A stretch of DNA of 22,661 nucleotides, taken from assembly GCA_002307175.1 (NCBI GenBank), contig DBTS01000090.1:18450-41110 (forward strand), read 5' to 3'. The notes under the pieces were generated by a model, which saw nothing but the letters and a program-made list of their open reading frames with translations, ran no database searches and was not told the origin of the DNA. The position numbers were made by a program, and so were the translations under genes. The DNA is from Rhodocyclaceae bacterium UBA1310. GTDB lineage: Bacteria > Pseudomonadota > Gammaproteobacteria > Burkholderiales > Rhodocyclaceae. This document shows, in pieces, positions 6,926-15,252 of this stretch (positions within the stretch are counted from its first letter, which is position 1; each line of letters starts with the position of its first letter).

Positions 6926-9334
6926 TCAGGCTGGTTTGACGGTCAGTCGGCGCCAACCACCGCAGACCAGATCGGTCAGTGGTGTGGCGTCGTTGATACG
7001 AACCTCACGGGCTTCACTGACAGGCAGCAGCAGTTCTATAGTCTCCGGCACGGACTTCCATTCACCGCTGCGCAGCAGCGAAATGTCGAGCAGCGTCAGT
7101 GAAGACGTGGCGCTGATCTTCCAGAGTCCGTAGTGGCCTTCGCGATAGGCTTCGGAAGCACCGTCGTCCTCGAAGGTTTCCTCGCTGAAGCCACCCTCGC
7201 CATGCACCGGGAAAAGGGCGAAGCCACGTTTGTCAGCAGGCTTCGAGAAGTGCTGCTCGGCCAGATTGAGCGGAATCACACAGCCTTCGCGGGCGAGCAG
7301 CGGCGGGTTCTGCCACGTGGCAGGCAGGTTGATGTCCTGACCGCCCGCATAGAAATTGCCTTGCCAGTAGTCATACCAGCCACTGCCTGCCGGCAGGTGT
7401 ACCGGGCGGACTTGCTGACCTTCCTCGACGACTGACGCCACCAGAAGGTTGGCGCCGAGCAGCATGTCGTCATTTTCCTCAAAGCACCGTGGATCGTTCG
7501 GGAAGTCGTGATAGGTCGGGCGCAGCATTGGCTCGTACTGCGTATGTGAGCGCCACTGCAGGTTGTAGAAATACGGCACAAGACGGTAACGCAGACGGAT
7601 CAGTTCGCGGATATACGGGGTGATTTCCGGGAACATCCAGGGTTCGTTGACGGTGTGATCCTCGTTCCAGGAGTGGATTGAGAAACGTGGCAGGAAGACA
7701 CCGTGCTGCACCCAGCGCAGGAACAGCTCCGGTGTGGGTGCGGGGCCCCAGAAACCGCCGATGTCATGGCCGACGTTGGAAACGCCGGACATGGCGAGGC
7801 CATTGGCCATCTTGATGTTGTAGCGCAGTGTTTTCCAGGAGGTGTAGTTGTCGCCCGACCATGTCTGCGCATAGCGCTGCATGCCGGAAGCGCCCGAGCG
7901 GGTGACGAGGAAGGGGCGGTTTTCCGGATCGTGCTCGCGCTGGGCTTCTCGCGAGGCCTGGATCATCAGCAGGGTATGCAGCGGTTTGGCGGCGCAGGCC
8001 TGATGCGGATGACCGAAACCGGCAACAGTGGCACGGCTGGAGAAAATTTCGAATTCGTTGTTGTCGTTCCAGGTGGCGGCAATCCCGTATTCGAGCAGTG
8101 CGCCCTTTACGCAATTCTTCCACCATTCACGCGTGGCCGGATTGGTGAAATCCAGATAGGCGCCGGTTTCATCCCAGAACTGGATTGCCAGCGGGGTTCC
8201 ATCGGCATCCTTGACGAAAAGGCCAAGTCTTTCAGCCTCTGCAAAGCGCGGGTGGTCACGCAGCAGGCAGGGTTTGATGTTGGCGATGAGTTTCACGCCA
8301 TGGTCGAGATAATGCTTGATGAAGGCTTTGGGATCGGGGAACTTGTTGAGATCCCAATTGAAGACATAACGCTTCGGGCCAATTGAGGTATAACCAGATG
8401 ACAAATGGAAAGAGTCACAAAGCATGTCGTGCTTGCCACAGCCATCCAGGAATTCGTTCATGCGTTCCTGGGCGTTTGGGGCGTCGGTATAGGTCATCGT
8501 CGAACCCGAATAGCCGATGCTCCAGCGTGGCATGAAAGCCGGGCGGCCGGTCAGCCACGTATAGGCGCGCGTTACATCGCGCGGGGCATCGCCGGCAATG
8601 AAGTAGTAGTCCAGATCACCATGATCGGCCACAAAATAGCGGTAATCGCGGTGGTAGCCGGTAAGTTCCTGGCCCATGTCGAAACTGCAATCCGAGAGGG
8701 TGTCGTAGAAGAGGCCGTAGGCCACCTTCGCATCCGCGTGCCAGGTGATGTAGAAGGGAATGTGTTTGTAGAGCGGATCACTGGTCTCGGCATCGTAGCC
8801 CATCGTGTCCTGTGTGCACATACGGATGCGGCGGCCCTTGCGGTTGGCGTTGCCGGTACGTTCGCCGAATCCGAAGTACATGTCGTCCGCATCGCGGCCC
8901 AGGTAGTGGTAGACCTTTTCGTCCCACCACTCGAAGTTGTAGGCCTGCGTGGCTCGGTCTGCCATGGCGGTCTGCCAGACTCCGTTCTGGAAGGTCTCCC
9001 AGATGCATTGCAGGCCTGTGAGCTTAATGCTTAGGCGTATGCGGGATGTGGCGATGACGAGGCAACCCTCATCCCGCGAAAGTTGATAATCCGGCAGGCT
9101 GAAACCGGATAGATCAAAACGGTCACGCCCCTCGTGGGCGACATCTTCCTGCCCGGGGGCAATCGCCCAGGTGCGCGGAAAATTGATCCGGCCACCAGGC
9201 AGCACCATCACGCGGATGATGTGTTCTTCCAGCACGAAAATGTGGGCGACATGACCTTCGCCGCTGCGCAATGTGAGTTTTCCCGGGGTCTGTTCAACGA
9301 GGCTGAACACGGGCGGATGCTGCATGGAACTCAT
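6926..9334 (-). CDS. Glycoside hydrolase family 31 alpha-glycosidase
   Basis: Retaining hydrolase removing an alpha-linked sugar from a non-reducing end. The 802-residue protein has the N-terminal beta-sandwich (about 1-230), a (beta/alpha)8 catalytic domain (about 255-590) and C-terminal beta domains. The nucleophile is Asp424 in TWNDNNEFEI and the acid/base Asp495 in WSGDNYTSW, both placed as in GH31. There is no signal peptide, so it acts in the cytoplasm. The ATG at 9334 (MSSMQHPP) is chosen because AAAGGAG lies seven bases before it; an in-frame upstream ATG at 9394 has no ribosome site. It is second in an operon behind an ExuT-like transporter. Substrate is unknown: GH31 includes alpha-glucosidases, alpha-xylosidases and others, and the hexuronate-type carrier leaves open an acidic glycoside. 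Confidence 0.92.
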   Translation of the reverse strand: MSSMQHPPVFSLVEQTPGKLTLRSGEGHVAHIFVLEEHIIRVMVLPGGRINFPRTWAIAPGQEDVAHEGRDRFDLSGFSLPDYQLSRDEGCLVIATSRIRLSIKLTGLQCIWETFQNGVWQTAMADRATQAYNFEWWDEKVYHYLGRDADDMYFGFGERTGNANRKGRRIRMCTQDTMGYDAETSDPLYKHIPFYITWHADAKVAYGLFYDTLSDCSFDMGQELTGYHRDYRYFVADHGDLDYYFIAGDAPRDVTRAYTWLTGRPAFMPRWSIGYSGSTMTYTDAPNAQERMNEFLDGCGKHDMLCDSFHLSSGYTSIGPKRYVFNWDLNKFPDPKAFIKHYLDHGVKLIANIKPCLLRDHPRFAEAERLGLFVKDADGTPLAIQFWDETGAYLDFTNPATREWWKNCVKGALLEYGIAATWNDNNEFEIFSSRATVAGFGHPHQACAAKPLHTLLMIQASREAQREHDPENRPFLVTRSGASGMQRYAQTWSGDNYTSWKTLRYNIKMANGLAMSGVSNVGHDIGGFWGPAPTPELFLRWVQHGVFLPRFSIHSWNEDHTVNEPWMFPEITPYIRELIRLRYRLVPYFYNLQWRSHTQYEPMLRPTYHDFPNDPRCFEENDDMLLGANLLVASVVEEGQQVRPVHLPAGSGWYDYWQGNFYAGGQDINLPATWQNPPLLAREGCVIPLNLAEQHFSKPADKRGFALFPVHGEGGFSEETFEDDGASEAYREGHYGLWKISATSSLTLLDISLLRSGEWKSVPETIELLLPVSEAREVRINDATPLTDLVCGGWRRLTVKPA

Positions 9335-9383
9335 GGGGTACTCCTTTGAAACCTGGTGATACGAAATTTGGGGGAATCGTGGT

Positions 9384-9410
9384 GTTGCCGGCAACCCGGC
9401 AGGAGCCGGG
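9384..9410. repeat. Two adjacent palindromes between MFS and GH31 genes
   Basis: GTTGCCGGCAAC (9384-9395) is a perfect 12-base palindrome and is followed at once by CCCGGC-AGGA-GCCGGG (9395-9410), a 6-bp stem with a tetraloop. They occupy the 92-base intercistronic gap. They could stabilise the upstream message or tune the expression ratio; there is no U-tract, so a full terminator is unlikely. Confidence 0.5.
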
Positions 9411-9426
9411 CTACCTCACATGTTTT

Positions 9427-10689
9427 TTATTGCTGGTGCAGGTGTGCGGGCTGGCGGTTACGCAGCAGCGTCACAACAATGATTGCGCCGATCAGGTCAA
9501 AGACCGTCAGGCAGGCAAACAGCGGGGTGTAGCCAATGCTGGTGGCCAGGGCGCCGACAACCAGCGAAAAAGATAGACCACCGATCCACGAGACCATGCC
9601 GGTGAGACCATTGGCGGTGGCGACTTCATGGGGGCGGAATACGTCGGCGGAAAGAGTGTTGATCAGTGCCGAGATCATCTGGTGGGCGAAACCACCGACG
9701 CAGAACAGCGCAATGGCCGTGTAGGGGCTGGCTGCCAGGCCGATACAGCCCGGGCCGATCATGCACACTGCGCCGAAGACGATGCCGACGATGCGGGAAT
9801 TGATGAGCTGCATGTTGAAGTGCTTCATCAGGAACGGCGACAGATAGCCTCCGAGCACGCCGCCAAGGTCGGCCGCAAGGAAGGGCATCCAGGCAAAGAT
9901 GGCGATCTGCTTGAGGTCCATGTGGCGTTCGGTGGCCAGATACAGCGGGATCCAGAAGCTGAAGGTCTGCCACGCCGGCTCGGCGAGGAAACGGGGTAGG
10001 GCGATGGCCCAAAAATCGCGGGAACAGATGATTTCGCGCACTGCCGGCTTTGCCTGCACACCCGGTTCGGGCTGTCCATCAAGGATGTAGGCGCGTTCCT
10101 CGTCACTCAGGGCAGGATGTTTCTTGGGCGATTCGTAGCAGAAATAGAACAGAACCGCCCAGATCAGCCCAAGCCCTCCGGTGATGATGAAGGCCAGCTG
10201 CCAGGAATGCGTGGTTGCGACGAAAATCACCAGCGGCGGCGCAAGCAGGGCCCCCAGGGAGGTGCCGGCATTGAACCAGCCTACGGCCACAGAGCGTTCC
10301 TTGGCCGGGAACCATTCACCCACGGCTTTGATCCCGGCGGGCACACCGGCCGCCTCGGATAGGCCGAGCAGGCCACGGAAGAAAGCCAGCCCGCCCCAAC
10401 TGGTGGCGCCAGCATGCAGCATGTTAGATACAGACCACGCCACGGCGAATAACGCAAAGCCGAGCTTCAGCCCAAGGAAATCCAGGATGTAGCCGGCGAT
10501 CGGCTGCATGATGGTGTAGGCTATCTGGAACGCAGCGACTACGTAGGAATACTCCTGGGTGGTGAAATCCAGTACGACCTTCAACTGCGGCGCCAGGACC
10601 GACAGCGAACTGCGGGCCAGATAGTTGATGATGGTGCCCAGGCAGATCAACACCACGATCCACCAGCGCAAGCCTTTGATTTTTTTCAT
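9427..10689 (-). CDS. MFS transporter, anion:cation symporter family (ExuT-like hexuronate carrier)
   Basis: Inner-membrane proton-driven importer with 12 predicted helices. The 420-residue protein closely follows the hexuronate/glucarate branch: MKKIKGLRWW start, RSSLSVLAPQL in helix 1, QPIAGYILDFLGLK, then RGLLGLSEAAGVPAGIKAVG-EWFPAKERS, the characteristic motif after helix 4. ATG 10689 has a strong AGGAGGAG ribosome site; the open frame upstream of it lacks one and reads into the promoter. It is the first gene of the MFS-GH31 unit and divergent from the lacI-type gene. Transport of a hexuronate or uronic-acid-containing glycoside is the family expectation, but the GH31 partner suggests that an intact glycoside enters. 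Family sure, substrate inferred. Confidence 0.9.
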   Translation of the reverse strand: MKKIKGLRWWIVVLICLGTIINYLARSSLSVLAPQLKVVLDFTTQEYSYVVAAFQIAYTIMQPIAGYILDFLGLKLGFALFAVAWSVSNMLHAGATSWGGLAFFRGLLGLSEAAGVPAGIKAVGEWFPAKERSVAVGWFNAGTSLGALLAPPLVIFVATTHSWQLAFIITGGLGLIWAVLFYFCYESPKKHPALSDEERAYILDGQPEPGVQAKPAVREIICSRDFWAIALPRFLAEPAWQTFSFWIPLYLATERHMDLKQIAIFAWMPFLAADLGGVLGGYLSPFLMKHFNMQLINSRIVGIVFGAVCMIGPGCIGLAASPYTAIALFCVGGFAHQMISALINTLSADVFRPHEVATANGLTGMVSWIGGLSFSLVVGALATSIGYTPLFACLTVFDLIGAIIVVTLLRNRQPAHLHQQ

Positions 10690-10890
10690 TGGAACTCCTC
10701 CTGAGATAACGACATGTACTGCAATCGTTGGCCTCTGTTCCGATCGGCTCGCGCGCGCCGTGGTCCATGGCAACGCCCCGGAGGCTAAATTCCACAGCGC
10801 CTGCAAACAACGCAAATCGCTGTAAGAAAATAATTGCTTATGGCTAAAGTAAATTTCCTGATGGGAAAAGTCCTTATTTTTCAAATAGCA

Positions 10891-10920
10891 AATTTCGTGT
10901 AAAAATTTACACAAGAAATT
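10891..10920. promoter_or_regulatory. Palindromic operator between MFS and lacI-type genes
   Basis: The core GTGTAAA-AA-TTTACAC (10897-10912) is a perfect 7-bp inverted repeat, flanked by a second matching pair AATTTC (10891-10896) and GAAATT (10915-10920) offset by two bases. It lies 26 bases before the regulator start codon and about 210 bases before the transporter start. Each strand offers TTTACA as a possible -35 hexamer, so binding could repress both directions. The centre is A/T rather than the CpG usual in LacI operators. Confidence 0.6.
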
Positions 10921-10938
10921 CGACTCTTTTGCATACCT

Positions 10939-12021
10939 ATGGCCGCCAAGCTAAAACTTGCAGAAATTGCCCGCCGCACGGGTCTTTCGATCGGTACGGT
11001 TTCCCGCGTGCTGGCAGGTAAAGCCAACACGAGTGCACACGCCAAGCAACTGGTGCTGGAATGTGCGAGGGACGAAGGAGTGTTGGAGAATATCGCGACA
11101 AGCCGCGTGCTCTTCAATCAGGTACTGATATTCGCACCAGCCAGGGCCTATGACGCGCGTGCTGACGTTTTCTACTACCATGTGGTGCAGGGACTGAAAG
11201 ACGCTTTCAGGCCGCACGACACACATCTGAGCTTCTGTTCATTGGAAGAGCGGGATAGTGATGCACAGCTATTCCTTAAATGTCTAGCTGACCCGGCAGT
11301 AGATGCCACTATCATATTGGGTAACGATGATCCCAAGATCCACGAACTGGCTAATGATCTGGGCAAGCCCACAGTTCTCATCAATTGCCAGGATCGGGCC
11401 GGCAAACTCGATTCAGTGATGCCGGACCACCGCCAGATCGGCGAGATCACGGCCGACCAACTGCTTGCACTCGGACATCGTAATATCCTGACGATGATCT
11501 GCCTGCGGCGGTCTACGATGGAGCGCCGCCTGGGTGGTGTGCGCGATGCATATTCAGCATTCAACCTGCGCTACGATGAAGGCCGTTCGCTGATCACTAC
11601 CTCCGGCTTCTCGGCAGAGGAAGCGGAACAGGCGCTGGACCTTTTCTTTCAGACGCGAGGAGCAGACGAGATCCCAACGGCCATTATCGCTTCTGGCAAT
11701 CTGATGGTTGAGGGTGTTGCGCGGGCTCTGCAAAAACGCAATCTGCGCGTAGCAGAAGATGTCTCGATCATCAGCATTGATGGATTGGCGCAGTCCGTTG
11801 TCGACGGCTTTGCGCTGTGCCATTGCCACGTGCCACGCGAGGAACTGGCGCGAGAGGCATTGGTACTCCTGCAGCGCAGGGTTGCGCATCATGACGCGCC
11901 CGTCTGCAACGTACTGGTCTGTGGTCGGCTGGAGTCTGGAAACTCAGCAGTACGTTTTGCCGGTAACAAGCCCAGGCCCGCTGTGGCGACTCATAGCCAC
12001 AGCCTGTTTTATGGCAGGTGA
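10939..12021 (+). CDS. LacI-family transcriptional regulator
   Basis: DNA-binding repressor, probably of the divergent MFS-GH31 genes. Residues 5-30 carry the LacI helix-turn-helix (LAEIARRTGLSIGTVSRVLAGK). Residues about 60-340 form the periplasmic-binding-protein-like sensor with ADQLLALGHRNI, RLGGVRDAY and VSIISIDG landmarks. The hinge is unusual: the common YRPN..ARSL stretch is replaced by GVLENIATSRVLF. At 360 residues it is about 20 longer than typical, with a tail after LVCGRLESGNSAV. No ribosome site is visible before ATG 10939, so a leaderless or weakly translated message is possible. Regulation of the neighbouring genes and itself is inferred from position and the operator. Confidence 0.88.
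   Translation: MAAKLKLAEIARRTGLSIGTVSRVLAGKANTSAHAKQLVLECARDEGVLENIATSRVLFNQVLIFAPARAYDARADVFYYHVVQGLKDAFRPHDTHLSFCSLEERDSDAQLFLKCLADPAVDATIILGNDDPKIHELANDLGKPTVLINCQDRAGKLDSVMPDHRQIGEITADQLLALGHRNILTMICLRRSTMERRLGGVRDAYSAFNLRYDEGRSLITTSGFSAEEAEQALDLFFQTRGADEIPTAIIASGNLMVEGVARALQKRNLRVAEDVSIISIDGLAQSVVDGFALCHCHVPREELAREALVLLQRRVAHHDAPVCNVLVCGRLESGNSAVRFAGNKPRPAVATHSHSLFYGR
11980..12010 (+). terminator. Rho-independent terminator overlapping the lacI-type 3' end
   Basis: GCTGTGGC (11980-11987) and GCCACAGC (11996-12003) form a perfect 8-bp stem with an 8-base loop, followed by CTGTTTT (12004-12010). It sits inside the last codons of the regulator frame, whose stop is at 12019-12021. Either the terminator overlaps the coding end or the functional protein once ended earlier. 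Confidence 0.5.
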
Positions 12022-12444
12022 AGTGGGATGGTGTATGCCCGTTGAGCAGGTTCCGGGGACGAAGGAACTTGGAGTTGGTGACTTCCTGAGCAGCACGTGT
12101 GGGGAGTCAATCCCCGTTCTGGTGCAAGCAGGCCGTCTTGCCCTGGCTCTTTGGTGTCCGGGGTTTGCGCCATTACGCGTATCCCAATGATTTTTCAGGC
12201 CCGGTGCAGATTATGCTTGGCAGCGCCTCTGGACAGATAATCGCAGCCATTCCAGATCAGAACAGGCGTGCCGGAAAATCTCTTCCTGGGGCAGGAACCT
12301 TATTGCCCGTGCTGTGTCTGGGAGTAGATGCGTGCCGTACGGGGAGGGCTCATACCCTGTCTGCCGCAGATATGACCCCTTGTCCGTCGATAGTGTCCTG
12401 ATGTGAATCACAGATGCCGCGTACGCGGTCGGAGCCGATACTTC
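12022..12444. other. Intergenic region before the S9 peptidase
   Basis: About 420 bases with no recognisable gene. It contains a small hairpin (GGGGA-GTCAA-TCCCC around 12106-12120) and no convincing promoter. Open frames on both strands here have neither ribosome sites nor familiar motifs. Confidence 0.5.
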
Positions 12445-14949
12445 ATGCCATTCCCCACCCCCCTTACGCGTACTGCAGCAGCCATGCTGTTTGCTGGCGC
12501 GCTGCCCATGCCTTTTGCGTTTGCCGCGGCGGAGTCTACCGACAACGGCTACAACCTGCCGCCCAAGGAAATTCTTGATGTGATGCGCGCACCCAGCCTG
12601 CCGGTGCCCAGTGTGAGCCCTACGCGCGAGAAGATGCTGCTTGTCTCCTGGCAGGAATATCCTTCTCTGGAGCGCGTTGCCACGCCCATCGTGAAACTCG
12701 CCGGTGTGCGCATCGAGGTGAAGAACCACAGCAAGCACGACACGCCCGGAGGCTATGGCATCACGCCGTGTGCCACGAGCTACCAGATGGTGACGATTGC
12801 CAGCGGTCAGCAGAGCGCCGTGGCACTTCCCCCCAATGCCTGCCCGGGGGCGCCAGTATGGTCGGCAGACGGCAAGCACTTCGCCTTTACCAATACGGTG
12901 GCGGATGCGGTTCAGCTGTGGGTGGGAGACGCTGCCACCGGCAAGCTCCGCCAGATCCGCGGTGCCCGGCTCAACCCGGCGTTTGGCGACGAATTGCAGT
13001 GGATGAGTGATCAGACACTGCTGGTGAAGTTGCTGCCCAAGGGGCAGGGCCAGCCGCTAGCCGCGGCAGCCACGCCGGTAGGCCCCAGCATCCAGGAAAC
13101 CGATGGCAGCAAGGGCCAGAGCAGCACTTACGAAAACCGTGACACGCTCAGCAACACGCACGACGAAGACCTCTTCGACTACTACGCTGCCAGCCAGATC
13201 GCCCTGGTCGATGTCGGCACGCTCGCCATTACACCGCTTGGCAAGGTGGCGAACTACCTGACGGTTGATTCCGCACCAGATGGCAGACACATTCTGGTGT
13301 CGGCCATGCACAAGCCATATTCCTACGTCACCACCTTTGAGCGCTTCCCCAGGGAAGTGGAAGTGTGGGATGTTGTCGGTCGCGGCAGCCTATCCACGCA
13401 TACCCTGGCCTCCCTGCCGCTGGCCGATCGGGTGCCTATCCAGGGCGTGCCCACGGGCCCGCGTGACTTCGCCTGGCGCCAGAACGAGCCCGCTACGCTG
13501 ATCTGGGCCGAAGCCCTTGACGGTGGCGACTGGAAGACAAAGGTTCCTGCGCGCGACAAGGTGCTCATGCAGCGCGCACCGTTTGCAGTGGCTCCGACCG
13601 AAATCCTGCGCACCGAGCAACGCTTTGGCGGCTTCCTGTGGGGCGAACGCAAGGATTTCGCCCTGATGAGCGAACTCGATGAGAACCGCCACTGGCAGCG
13701 CACCTTCATTGTCAATGTCGATGCGGCGCAGGAGAAGCCACGCCTGCTGTGGGATCTCTCCTACGACGAGAAGTATGCTGCTCCCGGCAGCCCCGTGCTG
13801 CGCCGCCTCTCCAATGGTGCTGTCGTCATCCGCCAGGAAGGTGATGCCATCTACCTCTCCGGTAAAGGCGCATCGCCGGCCGGTGATCGCCCCTTCCTCG
13901 ACAGGCTCAATCTCACCACGCTCAAGAGCGAGCGCCTGTTCCGCAGTGGCAAGGATGCCTACGACATTTTCCTGGCCTTCACCGGTGCTGATGCAAAGAC
14001 CTTCCTTACCTGGCACCAGTCACCCCTCGACCCGCCCAATGCCTTTGTGCGCAATCTCGGCCAGCCTGTCGCAGCTGAGGCTGGCGAGCCTGCGTATGCC
14101 TCCACCGCTACTGCGCTGACGCATATCCCGGACCCCGCTCCGGCTGTGCGCGCCATCAAGAAGCAACTCGTCAAATACAAGCGTGCCGACGGGCTCGACC
14201 TCTCTTTTACCTTGTACACCCCGCCGGGCTATAAGGCCGGTACCCGCGTGCCTGCGATTCTGTGCGCCTACCCGCTGGACTATGCCGATGCCGCCTCGGC
14301 AGGGCAGGTGAGTGGTTCCGAGCAGACCTTCACGCGCCTGCGTCAGTACCGCCTTCTGCTTCTCGCGGGTTACGCTATTATCGACAACGCCTCTTTCCCC
14401 ATCGTGGGCGATCCGAAAACAGCCTATGACACCTATATGGATCAGCTTGTGGCCGATGCGAAGGCCGCTGTCGATGAAGCCGTCAAACTCGGCGTGGTTG
14501 ATCCCGACCGCGTAGGTGTCACCGGCCATAGTCACGGCGCGCTGATGACTGCCAACCTCGTGGCGCATACCAAGCTCTTCCGTGCCGGTGTGGCCACCAG
14601 CGGTTCCTTCAACAAGACCCTTACGCCCTTTGGTTTCCAGAGCGAGCGCCGCTCAGTCTGGGAAGCCCCGGAGGTGTACCAGAAAGTCTCCCCGTTCTTC
14701 TATGCTGACAAGTTTCAGGCACCACTCCTGATTGTGCATGGTGCTGACGATGCCAATCCCGGCACCACGCCCCTGCAGGCTACCAAGCTCTACGAAGCTA
14801 TTCGTGGCAATGGCGGCACTGCGCGTCTGGTGATGTTGCCGCATGAGCCGCACTGGTACACCGCGCGCGAATCGAACGAACAGCTGATTTACGAAATGGT
14901 CCGCTGGTTCGACAAGTACGTGAAAAACGTAGCTCCGCGCAATCCATAA
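12445..14949 (+). CDS. Exported S9D serine peptidase (prolyl-oligopeptidase fold, glutamyl-peptidase-like)
   Basis: Serine peptidase cutting short peptides, probably in the periplasm. From ATG 12445 the product has 834 residues: a signal peptide (about 1-28, TRTAAAMLFAGALPMPFAFA), a beta-propeller region to about 560, and a C-terminal alpha/beta hydrolase domain. The catalytic triad is visible as Ser696 (GHSHGALMTAN), Asp768/769 (GADDANPGT) and His803 (PHEPHWYTARES). The GYNLPPKEILDVMRAPSLP opening and the DANPGT..L and HW..ARES forms fit subfamily S9D, which contains the chloroplast glutamyl endopeptidase. An in-frame GTG at 12403 would add 14 residues and spoil the signal peptide; ATG 12445 has GGAG ten bases before it. 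Glutamyl preference is a family-based inference. Confidence 0.88.
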   Translation: MPFPTPLTRTAAAMLFAGALPMPFAFAAAESTDNGYNLPPKEILDVMRAPSLPVPSVSPTREKMLLVSWQEYPSLERVATPIVKLAGVRIEVKNHSKHDTPGGYGITPCATSYQMVTIASGQQSAVALPPNACPGAPVWSADGKHFAFTNTVADAVQLWVGDAATGKLRQIRGARLNPAFGDELQWMSDQTLLVKLLPKGQGQPLAAAATPVGPSIQETDGSKGQSSTYENRDTLSNTHDEDLFDYYAASQIALVDVGTLAITPLGKVANYLTVDSAPDGRHILVSAMHKPYSYVTTFERFPREVEVWDVVGRGSLSTHTLASLPLADRVPIQGVPTGPRDFAWRQNEPATLIWAEALDGGDWKTKVPARDKVLMQRAPFAVAPTEILRTEQRFGGFLWGERKDFALMSELDENRHWQRTFIVNVDAAQEKPRLLWDLSYDEKYAAPGSPVLRRLSNGAVVIRQEGDAIYLSGKGASPAGDRPFLDRLNLTTLKSERLFRSGKDAYDIFLAFTGADAKTFLTWHQSPLDPPNAFVRNLGQPVAAEAGEPAYASTATALTHIPDPAPAVRAIKKQLVKYKRADGLDLSFTLYTPPGYKAGTRVPAILCAYPLDYADAASAGQVSGSEQTFTRLRQYRLLLLAGYAIIDNASFPIVGDPKTAYDTYMDQLVADAKAAVDEAVKLGVVDPDRVGVTGHSHGALMTANLVAHTKLFRAGVATSGSFNKTLTPFGFQSERRSVWEAPEVYQKVSPFFYADKFQAPLLIVHGADDANPGTTPLQATKLYEAIRGNGGTARLVMLPHEPHWYTARESNEQLIYEMVRWFDKYVKNVAPRNP

Positions 14950-14984
14950 GAGACTCTGCCGCAGTAAGGGCAGGCCATGCAAAA

Positions 14985-15006
14985 CAGTCCCGCATCGGCG
15001 GGACTG
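14985..15006 (-). terminator. Terminator hairpin between convergent units
   Basis: CAGTCCCGC (14985-14993) and GCGGGACTG (14998-15006) form a perfect 9-bp stem with an ATCG loop, 36 bases after the S9 peptidase stop. Read on the minus strand it is followed by TTTT; on the plus strand there is no U-tract but AAAA precedes it. It therefore best stops minus-strand transcripts and may also serve the peptidase gene weakly. Confidence 0.6.
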
Positions 15007-15204
15007 CCGGCCAGCATAATTCAGATTTCCTCAGTCGTTTGTGCTCAGGGCCAGAGGGGCCTTGATCAAAGCCTGGCGTGGCTGGTAGAGGGAGCCTTGT
15101 GGTGGAAAGGGTTACACGAAAGCGCCGCGGAGAAAGGTCTGCCGCTGTTTGTGAGGACAGTATGCGAGCTATTACGCCCTGAGATGCGACACCAGAGATG
15201 ATAA

Positions 15205-15236
15205 GGAGCGGAGCGCTTATCAGGCAGCTCCGCTCC
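15205..15236 (-). terminator. Terminator-like hairpin after the solute-binding protein gene
   Basis: GGAGCGGAGC (15205-15214) and GCTCCGCTCC (15227-15236) form a perfect 10-bp stem with a 12-base loop, beginning 16 bases past the last gene of the minus-strand operon. The U-tract on the minus side is poor (TTATCATC). It may act as a 3' stabiliser, with the hairpin at 14985 as backup terminator. Confidence 0.5.
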
Positions 15237-15252
15237 CGATGAGTTGATGCGT

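Larger units (their letters stand above)
14950..15252. other. Convergent intergenic region with two hairpins
   Basis: The S9 peptidase (plus) and the amino-acid importer operon (minus) converge on this 300-base gap. It holds two strong inverted repeats, listed separately, and no gene that I can support. Confidence 0.6.

Noticed and set aside
9335..9394. Upstream ATG adding 20 residues to the GH31 protein
   Set aside because: It has no ribosome site, while the internal ATG at 9334 has AAAGGAG at ideal spacing.
10690..10914. 75-residue N-terminal extension of the MFS transporter
   Set aside because: It covers the promoter region and lacks membrane or family features; ATG 10689 has AGGAGGAG and matches the ExuT start.
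12211..12879. 222-codon minus-strand frame across the S9 peptidase start
   Set aside because: It is antisense to the signal-peptide region, His/Arg-rich, with no start signal or known domain.
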